The position numbers and the translations under genes were made by a program. A DNA stretch of 64,000 nt from Chelydra serpentina (taxonomy: Eukaryota > Chordata > Testudines > Chelydridae). Each line of letters begins with the position of its first letter. The first letter of the stretch is position 1. The stretch is taken from positions 35,380,001 through 35,444,000 of the forward strand of contig JBAIAC010000010.1 of NCBI GenBank assembly GCA_037349315.1, written 5' to 3'. This document shows, piece after piece, positions 55,562 through 64,000 of the stretch. Below the pieces are notes generated by a model. It saw only the letters and a list, made by a program, of their open reading frames with translations, ran no database searches and was not told the origin of the DNA.

Positions 55562-56738
55562 GCCCTGGTCTACACTACTAGTTTAGGTCAAATTTAGGAG
55601 AGTTAGGTTGATTTAAAAAGCGTCCACACAAAGCCTGTTTTGTCAACTTAAAGGGCTCTTAAAACTGATTTTTGTACTCCTCCCCGGCGAGGGGTTTAGC
55701 GCTAAAATCGACCTCGCTGGATCGAATTTGGGGTAGTGTGGACCCAATTCGATGGTATTGGCCTCCGGGAGCTATCCCAGGGTGCTCCATTGTGACCGCT
55801 CTGGACAGCACTCTCAACTCAGATGCACTGGCCAGGTAGACAGGAAAAGCCTCGGGAACTTTTGAATTTCATTTCTTGTTTGGCCAGCATGGCGAGCTGA
55901 TCAGCACAGGTGACCATGCAGAGCTCATCAGCACAGGTAACCATGCAGTCCCGGAATCGCAAAAGAGCTCCAGCATGGACCGAACAGGAGGTACTGGATC
56001 TGATCGCTGTATGGGGAGACGAATCCGTTCCAAAAGACGTAATGCCAATATATATGCCAAAATCTCCAAGGGCATGATGGACAGAGGCTACAACAGGGAT
56101 GCTCAACAGTGCTGCATGAAAATTAAGGAGCTCAGGCAAGCCCAGAATCGTAGTCTCTCCAGAATCGTAGAGCATAGAATGTTTCTACGCTCCCCCTATC
56201 ATCTCCGCCCCTGAGGTTCTCGCAGATTAGAAGGTGAAAAAAACACACTCGCGATGACATGTTTTTTGAGCTCATTCAGTCCTCCCACACTGATAGGGTA
56301 CAGCTTAATGCATGGAGGCATTCGGTGGCAGAGGCCAGGAAAGACTTAAGTGAGCATGAAGTGTGGAGGCAGGACGTGATGCTGATGCTAATGGGGGAGC
56401 AAATGGACATGATGAGGCACCTGTTGGAGTTGCAGGAAAGCCAACAAGAGCACAGACCCCTGCTGCATCCACTGTATTACCGCCTCCCCTCCTCCCCATG
56501 TTCCATAGCCTCCTCACCCAGATGCCCAAGAACGTGGGGGGAGGCTCCGGGCACCCAGCCACTCCACTCCAGAGGATGGCCCAAGCAACAGAAGGCTGTC
56601 ATTCAAACAGTTTGATTTTTAGTGTGGCTACAATAAGCAATGTGGCCTTGTCCTTCCCTTCTTCCCTACCCCACCCCGGCTGCCTTGTCCGTTATCTCTT
56701 TTTTAAAAAAATTAATAAAGAAAGAATGCATGGTGTGC
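55562..56738 (+). mobile_element. Deleted Harbinger, left end plus Myb gene
   Basis: Starts GCCCTGGTCTACACTACTA (Harbinger end), then the block with ctcctccccggcgagg and gctatcccaggg shared with the right end region of the element at 41096, then a Myb-type gene. It ends near an ATTAATAAAG at about 56711 and is followed by a truncated hAT. The transposase and the other end are missing. Confidence 0.85.
55916..56615 (+). pseudogene. Harbinger Myb/SANT-like protein, deleted copy
   Basis: Starts MQSSSAQVTMQSRNRKRAPA, then WTEQEVLDLIAVWGDES, the SANT-like domain. Just after this a 10-20 base loss between short GTTC repeats shifts frame, after which RSKRRNANIYAKISKGMMDR and KIKELRQA follow in the second frame. 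The rest of exon 1 (acidic tail) is gone: after about 56140 unrelated sequence with a repeated ccagaatcgtag (56141-56170) leads to an exon-2-like region after CTCGCAG at about 56224. Exon 2 gives FFELIQSSHTDRVQLNAWRH and ends at 56615. It equals the second exon at 43001-43491 in layout. Not functional. Confidence 0.85.
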
Positions 56739-57096
56739 ACAGAGGTCTTCCAGGGGATACATCAACTCAGCTAGATATTTGCCTAGTTTTACAACAGGCT
56801 GCATAAAAAGCACTAGCACCATCAGTACAAACTAAAATTTCACACAGACAATGACTTGCTCTATATATTATACACTGGAATGTAAGTACAATATTTGTAT
56901 TCCAATTGATTTATTTTATAATTGTATGGTAAAAATGAGAAAGTAAGCCATTTTTCAGTAATAGTGTGCTGGGACACTTGTATTTTTATACCTGATTTTG
57001 TAAGCAAGTAGTTTTTAAGTGAGGTGAAACTTGGGGGTACACAAGACAAATCTGACTTCTGAAAGGGGTACAGTAGTCTGGAAAGGTTGAGACCTA
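56739..57096. mobile_element. hAT fragment of the CAGTGGTT family, left end missing
   Basis: Parallels 3890-4265 base for base over most of its length (for example caggctgcataaaaagcac, gtaagcaagtagtttttaag). Ends GGTTGAGACCTACT. The left end is lost at the join with the deleted Harbinger. Confidence 0.85.
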
Positions 57097-57105
57097 CTCT
57101 AGTTT

Positions 57106-58277
57106 AGAGATTATAGGCACAAATGGTATAAACCTGTGAACTGATACTGAGCAAGGTACAGATATTATTGCTGGTGGGCTTTGCAGGTTGGTTTTTAAAA
57201 ATACGTTAGGTTTTGAAGGGGGATATTTATGCACTCGTCCTGGACATAAATTAATGAGACTGTAAACTCTGGATTATGGTTAGGTCGTACTGAGGTGGTC
57301 ATAGGTTCTGGAATTCTGTGTTCCCTACAGACTTTGATGAATCCAAGAGCAGCAATTTCTGGATTCTCTAACAACTCTATGCTATCTTGGGTTTGTTACT
57401 GAAAGGGATAAATTCTTCAAGATCTGTACTCCAATTTCCACAGGTTTAAAAAAACACAAGGCTTTATTGTTCATTGGAGGTTTCAAGTCAGTTAATCTCA
57501 AACTTGACTGTTTTGGAAGAAAAGACTCAAAACCAAACCAAACCCTTGCAATGCTAATGGGCATTAAACTGATATTGTGTCTTGCTGGCTTCATTTCAAC
57601 AATCGGTTCTGTGTCCATCAGCTGATGTGCCTTCACGGTCACCCATATTGTGTGTGTTCACTGCCTTTAACGTTGTTGACCTGTTTTTCCTGTTGGGTGC
57701 TGCTGGGGTAGATCAGATGTGTAAAGAATACATTCCATTTATTATTATTATTATTATTATTTATTTATTTGTACCCAGGACCCACTTTTCCTTCCCCTTC
57801 CCACTACCAAATTGAGAACTAGGAATCTGTAGCCCTCCGGCAGGCACAGAAGAAATACAAGGAGACAGAGAATAAATCATGATAATTCCTTACTTTGTTT
57901 CACCACTTCCTTACTTTGTTTCACCACTCAAAATAAATAAATAAATAAATCTGGGTCTGATTCTCATTTAGTCTAAGGCATCTTAGACAGTACTGCTGGG
58001 ATGAAGGGGCCTTCAGCTGGGTGTGAAAGAGGCAAAGTGAAAACCTGGCCCAAATGAAATCAATGACAAACCTCCCATTGATTTCTGTGGGGTCAGCTTT
58101 CCACACACACGCCTCCACTCTTTTGCACCCACTTTAAGGCCTCTTTGACTCCCATTGGCCTTAGTGCAAATGGGAATCGGGCCCTTTTCTGGACACTCAG
58201 TTGAGCAAGATGGATGTGAGGATGCAGAGTGTGATCCTGTGAGGTGCCGAGTCTCCTCAATTTTCATTGTAGTAAAT
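57106..58277. other. No gene; ATT and AAAT simple repeats
   Basis: (ATT)n at 57738-57762 and (AAAT)n at about 57927-57950. The rest is unassigned. A segment at 58130-58200 resembles a small palindromic repeat. Confidence 0.5.
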
Positions 58278-58993
58278 GTGAGCTGTGGGAGCTCAGCAGG
58301 GCCAGCCCACAACATTTTGGCACCTGAGGTGGAAAGCTCAAATGATGCCCTCATGCCCCCTGTATTGCACAGTCTAGCACCTGGTTAAATAATTCAACTT
58401 TCAGTTGTTGTTTGGGGTCTCTTATGGGATTATCCTGTGCCTCGTAATCAAAATGTCTTTTTCTTTGGTGACTCTTGTATTCTTGAATGGGTGGGAAAAT
58501 AGCTTCAGTGTGAAGTTCCTCTGCCAACTTCTATGCACTCTTCAGAAGGTTTTGAAATCCCTCATCTGACCGGTAAGACTGTAGGTATGACTTTGCTTTA
58601 TCCAGTTGTTCCATTGCTTCAGATATATTGAGGTCAACACCTTGCAGTCTCTTGCTTACAACATTTATTTCAAACAGTATGTCATGCCACAACACTAAGC
58701 CACACAGAAATTTGAAGTTATGTATGTATTTTCTGGTGATTCCATTTCCCTCTGCCACTGTTCTCCCACAAACAGTTCCTGTCATAGCATTATCCTCCAT
58801 AATGGCAACTATGGCATCATCTATCTTCCTAATTTGGTGTTTGATAGGCTTTATCGCCTCCACTCGACTTTCCCATCGTGTGGCACTCAGTGGTTTTAGT
58901 GTCAGAGAGGATGTTCCCAGATGTTGCTTCAAAATTTACCATTGATGAGCTGATGCAGAGAAAAATACATAGTTGCTTTGAATTACATTAAAA
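58278..58993 (-). mobile_element. hAT element remnant with transposase part
   Basis: The plus-strand left limit reads CAGCAGGGCCAGCCCAC, resembling a hAT end. On the minus strand it encodes a hAT-type transposase fragment. The far side is cut at about 58993 by another hAT piece. Confidence 0.6.
58531..58990 (-). pseudogene. hAT-family transposase fragment (DUF4371/ZMYM-like type)
   Basis: The minus-strand frame 58932-58531 is open for 133 codons: KQHLGTSSLTLKPLSATRWE, later FLCGLVLWHDILFEINVVSK and LDKAKSYLQSYRSDEGFQNL. Before it, in another frame, EFFNVIQSNYVFFSASAHQW continues the same protein, so one base is missing near 58938. These phrases belong to the middle of hAT transposases of the kind also found as host-domesticated zinc-finger MYM/TTF-type genes. 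The catalytic core N-terminus and dimerisation C-terminus are absent. A domesticated exon cannot be excluded but the frameshift argues for a dead transposon. Confidence 0.7.
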
Positions 58994-59180
58994 AATTCAA
59001 GGGAATACGAGGGACATACTGGCCGCCGCTTCCCGCAGCCCCCATTGGCCGGACACAGCGAACCGCGGCCAGTGGGAGCTGCGATCGGCCGAACCTGCAG
59101 ACGCGGCAGGTATACAAACAAGCTAGGCGTGCCAGGGGCTTTCCCTGTACAAGCGGCATCCCAAGTTTGGGAAACACTGC
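58994..59180. mobile_element. Right half of a GC-rich palindromic hAT element
   Basis: Ends CCAAGTTTGGGAAACACTG, the reverse complement of a hAT end CAGTGTTTCCCAAAC. Contains ccccattggccggac and gaccagtgggagc-like blocks of a known palindromic layout. The left half is absent. Confidence 0.7.
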
Positions 59181-61904
59181 ACTAATGTATTGTGTGAATA
59201 GAACAATATGGGCCAAGATATGCCTTCGCTGTCATCCATGTGATGCCACCACTTAGTCTAAGTATACCCTTTCTTATAGTTCTGTGACTGGCAAGGGCAT
59301 TGTTCATTACAAGGCTTCTTGCACTTTGGATATAGCTGATAGAGTTTCTAAAATATTCAGTTGTATGTTGGTGCCTTTTGAACTGAATGGAATGGTGGGC
59401 AAGTAGCAGCTGTGTTTTTACAAAGAGAACAGCAAATTTGGGCCTACAAGGAAACCAAAGTAGACTTTTGTATAGGAAATAGTAGAACCAGCGTGAGGGA
59501 TGGATGTTAGGCTCTGAAAAGGCTCATGTTAACGTCATTAAAACATCCTGCAGTGTTGTGGGAGGGTCTGGTCAGTAATGCTGCATCAGTGGCAATCTTC
59601 ACTGACCTATAAACAGGATGAGGGAGCAGCGGCAGCAAAGCAGAGACAGCCAGTGGCGCTGGGCTGACAGACAGACACATAAACAAAACTGGAGAGGAAG
59701 CTCTGCTTACAATTGAAAGAGAAATCCCAAACTCCAAGAGGCAAATGATGGGCTTGGGTGGCTATAAATAGCCACACAAATGTAATGTCATTTGCGATGT
59801 TTGATAGCACTATAGAGGTTCAAGCATACTTATAACACACCGTATATGGTTTAAATTTGCATTTAATATGTACTTTCACTGCTCCCTCATAGGTTTATTG
59901 TGACTGATTTTTATATTTTTTACAAGGAGAAGCTGCTAAACATAGATTAAATAATTATCATTCCCTGAAATGGAAGAATTGACATTTTTGGGCAGCAAGC
60001 TGAAGTGCATAAACAACTTTTTTTTTTAAAAAAAGAAAGTCTAAAATAAGGGACAGGCAATCTTTCAGATTGCGGCAATAAATCAGCGTTTGTGCACAAA
60101 ATCAAGTTTTTATTAGAATAACAACACGAGATACACGTTCCAAATAAAGACGTATTGAGGGCCCCATGGATACATCAAATACTTTGTCAGTCTCTTGATT
60201 GTGGGTTTGATCCAATGCCTGCTGAAGTCAATGAAAGGACTTCTTTTAATTTCAACTGGTATTAGATCAAGCCCTGACTGAGAAGTATTGTCCCTCAAAG
60301 AATATTCTCAAATAGATTACTAAAAATAGTCTGAACTAGGCATTATTCACATGTATTCCCTCTAATATGGAACTGATCTTCCTACAAACACTGTTAGGGG
60401 GTCTGCTATGGCTTTTGATTATCAGCTAGGTCTCAATAGGCAATTTATTGGGTTTTTGGGTTAGAGGGATACTTCTGGAGGTGGGGAGCAGTGAGAAGTT
60501 TCATTGCAAGAACTCTCTCATTCTCTCTCATTCTCTCTCTCTCTCTCTTTCTTTCCAGAGGAGGAACACAGAGAAAAACCTATAAATGGCTAGGTGGGAT
60601 CTTCTGCCAAATTACAAGTGAGGTATAAAGTGATTCAATCAGTTTTGCAAACCTCTATAGTATGCAGACCTCTATAGCAGCAGGAGCTATGGGCATTTAC
60701 ACCATTACAGCAGCTGAACATTTGGCCCATTGTTCATTGCATGGGAATATTTCTATTGTATAAAAGAGGGATATGTTGTGTTTAAAAGACACTGCAAGGT
60801 GGCTGCTACATCTTGAATCAGATCATAGCTTTGAATATTGTGGACATCACGTTCACTGTGCATTGTTGTTCCACTTACCTTTTATTTTCATTTTTTTATT
60901 ATTTTTTAATATCCAAAGTCCCATTCAAATGAATAGGACACTTGCACTACTGATTTCAGAGTGATTTTGCAGTATCATCCTAAACAAAATGAGTGAGTTT
61001 TATTATTTAGTTACAGAGAGAGAAAAAAATTGTGGTTGGTGCTTCCCAGCATAACAAATCTTATTGTTCTGTAGGGAGTGGAATATTTGATATAAGGAGC
61101 AAAGGAAATTAAACAGAAAACTGCTAGATTACAACAGCATGCTGTGTCAGACTTTGTGAGGCAAAGTCAAGGAGAGTTAAAGCTTGCTGTGCCCTGAACT
61201 CTCCTCACCGAGTAGCTATTGCATAACCAACTTCAGTTCCAGCCAGGATGGCATCCCTATGTGTTGTAATTTCCATCATGACTATCAGACTAATTTCTTA
61301 CTCGGCAGGCATACTGTGCCCTTTGTGCACTGCAACTTCCAAAGTATAGTGTCTTCACTGAGGCTTAGACGGAAAATGTTAGAAGCTCTGTAGCAATCTG
61401 GATTTCAGTCATCCTCCATAAAGTATTTCTCCCCCCGCTGTAAGAGCTTCAGAGAAATGTGTAAAGCTTCGATTGTTAAATCCCAACAGGAGTAATTTAA
61501 AAATAAAATAAAATTGGGGGTTACATTTTAGGAATGAGCTTTGTAATTTACAGCATGTGTCTGATATCCTCTGTCTTTATTATATAGCATAGTACATATA
61601 GTCTATTATAGCATAACAGATATTTTTGTTCTCACATACATCACGTCAACCCTCCCATTTCTCCCATCTAATCAGCTCTTCTTTGTCTTTTCCTCCCACC
61701 TCTCTTTAGTCATCTGACCCTCTCTCTTTTCTCCACTCCAGGCCCTTTCTTCCCCTCTAAGCCTCCCTATTTTTCTGTTCCTCTTCATGCTACTGTACCC
61801 CCTTTTTCTTCTTCACCTACACATGCAGTCATTGCTCCTATAGCGGACGTACTTTTGTGTTTGCTCTTCATATTGTCCTGGGACAATTCAAACTGTATTA
61901 GTAA
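59181..61904. other. No gene; (CT)n near 60520-60552
   Basis: Contains a T-then-A run at about 60018-60036 and a CT-rich run at 60516-60556. Around 60200-60285 a gatccaatgcctgctgaag / gtattagatcaagccctg inverted pair marks a small palindromic repeat. No exon was found. Confidence 0.45.
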
Positions 61905-62130
61905 TTGCCCGTAGCACTTTGCTTCATCAAAGCACCATTCAAATATTAATTCATCTTTTCTGCACCCCTGTGAGGTTGGGATATTGTTATCTTCATTTTA
62001 CAGATGGAGAAACTAAGGCAAAGAGAGGTTCGTTAACTTGGTCAAGGCCATAAAGCAAGCAAGTAGCAGGGTTGGGATTATAACACAGAGGCTCTTAATG
62101 CACAGTTCCATGTGCCTGCCTCAGAGGAAG
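61905..62130 (-). mobile_element. MIR (CORE-SINE) remnant, minus strand
   Basis: cattttacagatggagaaac followed by taaggcaaagagaggtt and gcaagtagcagggttggg is the reversed MIR core. Confidence 0.75.
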
Positions 62131-62817
62131 ACCATCCTCCCAGTCACTGGTGTGTTGCTGTTGCCCCGAGGCTTTCTCTTCCCTTCTGCTCCCTCTCCTT
62201 AGCTAATAAGTCACAGGGACTCTGCTTCAAAAAGAAATTGTGTGAGTGAATTTCAACCCTGTCAAGAACGAGTTGGTTTGAAATCTGATTGAATGTGTTC
62301 AGTGACTACTTGAAAGTAACTCCCTACAAGCAGGATTACATTCCAGCGAGAAGTAGAACTGTGGAAGCATTTTAAACCTAGAAATCTGCACTCGGCAGAA
62401 AATGTTTTCTCCTTCAACCATCAGGACATTCACTGAAGTGGAACTGCAGGGAGAAGAGAAACTTAACACACATGCTAGGGCAATGACCTATGGTCCATAC
62501 CTAGCAGGAAGAAGTAAAAAAGCTGAAAAAATAAATTAGGCAGCTATAACCCCAGTGACACAGAATTCTTTCTGTTTGTATATGGTATCTAGAGAGCCAG
62601 ACACACAGAAAGAGACCAGAGAAAAGTTCCTGCTGAAAGTGAATGCTGTAACTAAAAGAAATTGAAATTGCCAAGCAATTTCAATATTACATAATGGGAG
62701 AGTTGGTTGAATAAGAGAGCAAACTTAGGAAAACAGAAGAATTTGAGGAGACCTAGTGTCAGTTTCTCCTCTCATTTATAGCAGTGTAAGTCAGGATTAA
62801 CTTTACCAACGTCATCT
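62131..62817. other. No gene recognised
   Basis: Unassigned. Confidence 0.5.
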
Positions 62818-62820
62818 CAG

Positions 62821-63107
62821 AGCTCGTCTACACATTGCTTTAGTCCGCACTGGCTGGAGTGTAAATTCTAATGCACACCAGCATGTTGCGCACTAACTGG
62901 CCTTCATGGACCCTGCTGGCATGCCCTAAAAGCTCCCTGGCACATGTTACTGTAGAACTGTTTGAAATAGAACTACATTAACACACACTAGGGAACATTT
63001 AGTGTGTTCCAGCAGGGTCCACACGGGTCAGTTAGTGAAGACTAAAAGGCTAGTATGGACTGAAATTTACACCACTCTGGTGCAAACTAAAGCACTGTGT
63101 GTAGGCT
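62821..63107. mobile_element. Harbinger-like palindromic miniature element
   Basis: Left arm gctcgtctacacattgcttt, right arm (reverse complement) aagcctacacacagtgcttt. Inside, tagtccgcactggctgg and gtgtaaattctaatgcac mirror gtatggactgaaatttacac. Long imperfect inverted repeat, non-coding. Confidence 0.7.
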
Positions 63108-63227
63108 TTGTATGAACAATGAAAGAAAACAAAAGTAAGGAAAATGAGGTTAACAATGGACACAGCATAAATTCACAAGTGGCCTTGTAAATAACATGTA
63201 GTTAGTAGATTAAAGACGAGTAATGTG

Positions 63228-63702
63228 TAGGGTGACCATATGTACCGTTTTAAACAGGACAGTACCGTTTTTTTCATATTTCCCGACCGTCCCGTCGTTT
63301 TAATATAAATGTCAATTTTGTCCCGTTTTTAATAAACTATATATAGTTTTTATTTTTTTGTAAAAAACTGAACACTGGCTTCTTGCGGCTGCCTCTTGTC
63401 TCCCCGCTGAGCTGCTGAGCGGGGAGACAAGGGGCGGCGGCTTGCCACGGCTGCCCCTCGTCTCCCCGCCGAGCTGCTGAGCGGGGAGACGAGGGGCGGC
63501 TTGTTGCGGCTGCCCCTCGTCTCCCCGCCGAGCTGCTGAGCGGGGAGACGAGGGGCGGCTTGTTGCGGTTGCCCCTCGTCTCCCCGCCGAGCTGTTGAGT
63601 GGGGAGACAAGGGGCGGCTTGTTGCGGCTGCCCCTTGTCTCCCCGTCCCGTTTTTGCCATCCCAATGTCCCGTTTTTGTCTCAAGGAAATATGGTCAGCC
63701 TA
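63228..63702. mobile_element. hAT-like element (TAGGGTGACCA family) with hairpin minisatellite
   Basis: Perfect 8-bp TSD gtaatgtg at 63220-63227 and 63703-63710. Ends TAGGGTGACCATAT and ATATGGTCAGCCTA are inverted. As in 1127-1249 and 20866-20990, gtcccgttttt-type repeats lie inside each end. The middle has been replaced or expanded by a 59-62-bp tandem repeat. Minus-strand ORFs of 85-117 codons are translations of this repeat. Confidence 0.9.
63381..63645. repeat. 59-62-bp minisatellite, each unit a hairpin, about 4 copies
   Basis: Units start at gcggggagac near 63419, 63481, 63540 and gtggggagac at 63599. In a unit, CCCCTCGTCTCCCCGC and GCGGGGAGACGAGGGG are perfect 16-bp inverted copies separated by an 11-base loop (cgagctgctga). 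Confidence 0.92.
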
Positions 63703-63710
63703 GTAATGTG

Positions 63711-64000
63711 TGATAAGCTTGCAGCTGCAGTTTTGCTTACTAGAAGACTTTGCAACTGGTGGGCAGTTCATGATCTGTACAGGGATTGGTTAAAAAAATC
63801 AGTCGACCAATCATAATGTGTGTGATATGAGGTATTAACCAACGGTATTACAAGTAAATGTGTATATAAGCTGATTCATGATTTTGTACGTTGGATGTGT
63901 GGCTATACCCTGTACCCACCAACTACACTGGAGCCTGTTCAACTCAAGTGTAGTTTGATTGTATGCCAAAAAAGAAACCACAGTGATGAGTCTGGAGTTC
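63711..64000 (+). promoter_or_regulatory. Promoter-like, possibly LTR, sequence at the window edge
   Basis: A CCAAT-containing gaccaatcataatg (63804-63817) precedes tatataagc (63862-63870) by about 50 bases, the spacing of a retroviral-type LTR promoter. AAAAAAGAAACC near 63970 may be a mutated polyadenylation signal. Window end prevents further definition. Confidence 0.3.

Noticed and set aside
63312..63684. Three overlapping minus-strand ORFs of 86-117 codons with repeated GDEGQPQQ-type motifs
   Set aside because: Translations of the hairpin minisatellite in three frames.
63711..64000. Endogenous retrovirus
   Set aside because: Only a promoter-like arrangement is visible and no coding region lies in the window; called LTR-like at low confidence.

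Overview
This window looks like non-genic DNA from a reptile, most likely a turtle. That reading rests on repeat content: CR1 LINEs ending in ATTCTATG-type tails, Penelope-like elements (PLEs), Harbinger elements with GGTATGTCTACACT-type ends, many GC-rich hAT elements with 8-bp target-site duplications (TSDs), and old MIR/CORE-SINE copies. I found no convincing host exon, tRNA, rRNA or CpG-island promoter. Every recognisable protein-coding stretch belongs to a transposable element, and nearly all are broken.

Layout. 0-9 kb: sparse sequence with hAT-like miniature elements (1127, 3865, 6966), a Harbinger-type miniature element (4377) and two PLE insertions (1392 and 1780). 9.4-12.6 kb: a hAT element with perfect 8-bp TSDs, interrupted by a 2.5-kb CR1 carrying broken ORF2. 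13-17.2 kb: GC-rich hAT pieces and a long LTR-like unit (15.8-17.2 kb) holding a nested hAT. 20-31 kb: scattered miniature elements, tRNA-like SINE remains beside a 107-bp CT run, and an old CR1 3' end. 31.1-31.8 kb: a PLE copy keeping its GIY-YIG endonuclease region. 34-35.2 kb: an old SINE-type repeat, then an AC/GT palindrome and a long TA/CAGT tract. 36.6-41.1 kb: a hAT with a 56-bp minisatellite, then an old CR1-clade LINE split by a 1.6-kb insertion that itself holds a hAT. 41.1-45.9 kb: a nearly complete Harbinger with transposase (one frameshift), a two-exon Myb/SANT gene on the other strand and an unexplained 97-codon ORF, itself hit by a PLE. 46-59 kb: nested miniature elements, a 365-codon CR1 reverse-transcriptase ORF on the minus strand, a tandem pair of palindromic PLE insertions (52.4-53.2 kb), a deleted Harbinger with a second Myb-type gene, and a hAT transposase fragment. 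59-64 kb: mostly plain sequence, then a hAT-like element whose inside is a hairpin-forming minisatellite, and a promoter-like LTR fragment at the right edge.

The most interesting system is the set of PLE copies. Several are inserted as inverted (palindromic) dimers with 11-14-bp TSDs, and their ends carry hammerhead-ribozyme-like motifs. Two PLE subfamilies share the same core but use different, internally complementary stem sequences, which is covariation visible within this one window. Hammerhead motifs in PLEs are known in general; the palindromic insertions and the stem covariation are read here directly from sequence. All family names were assigned by eye, without database searches.
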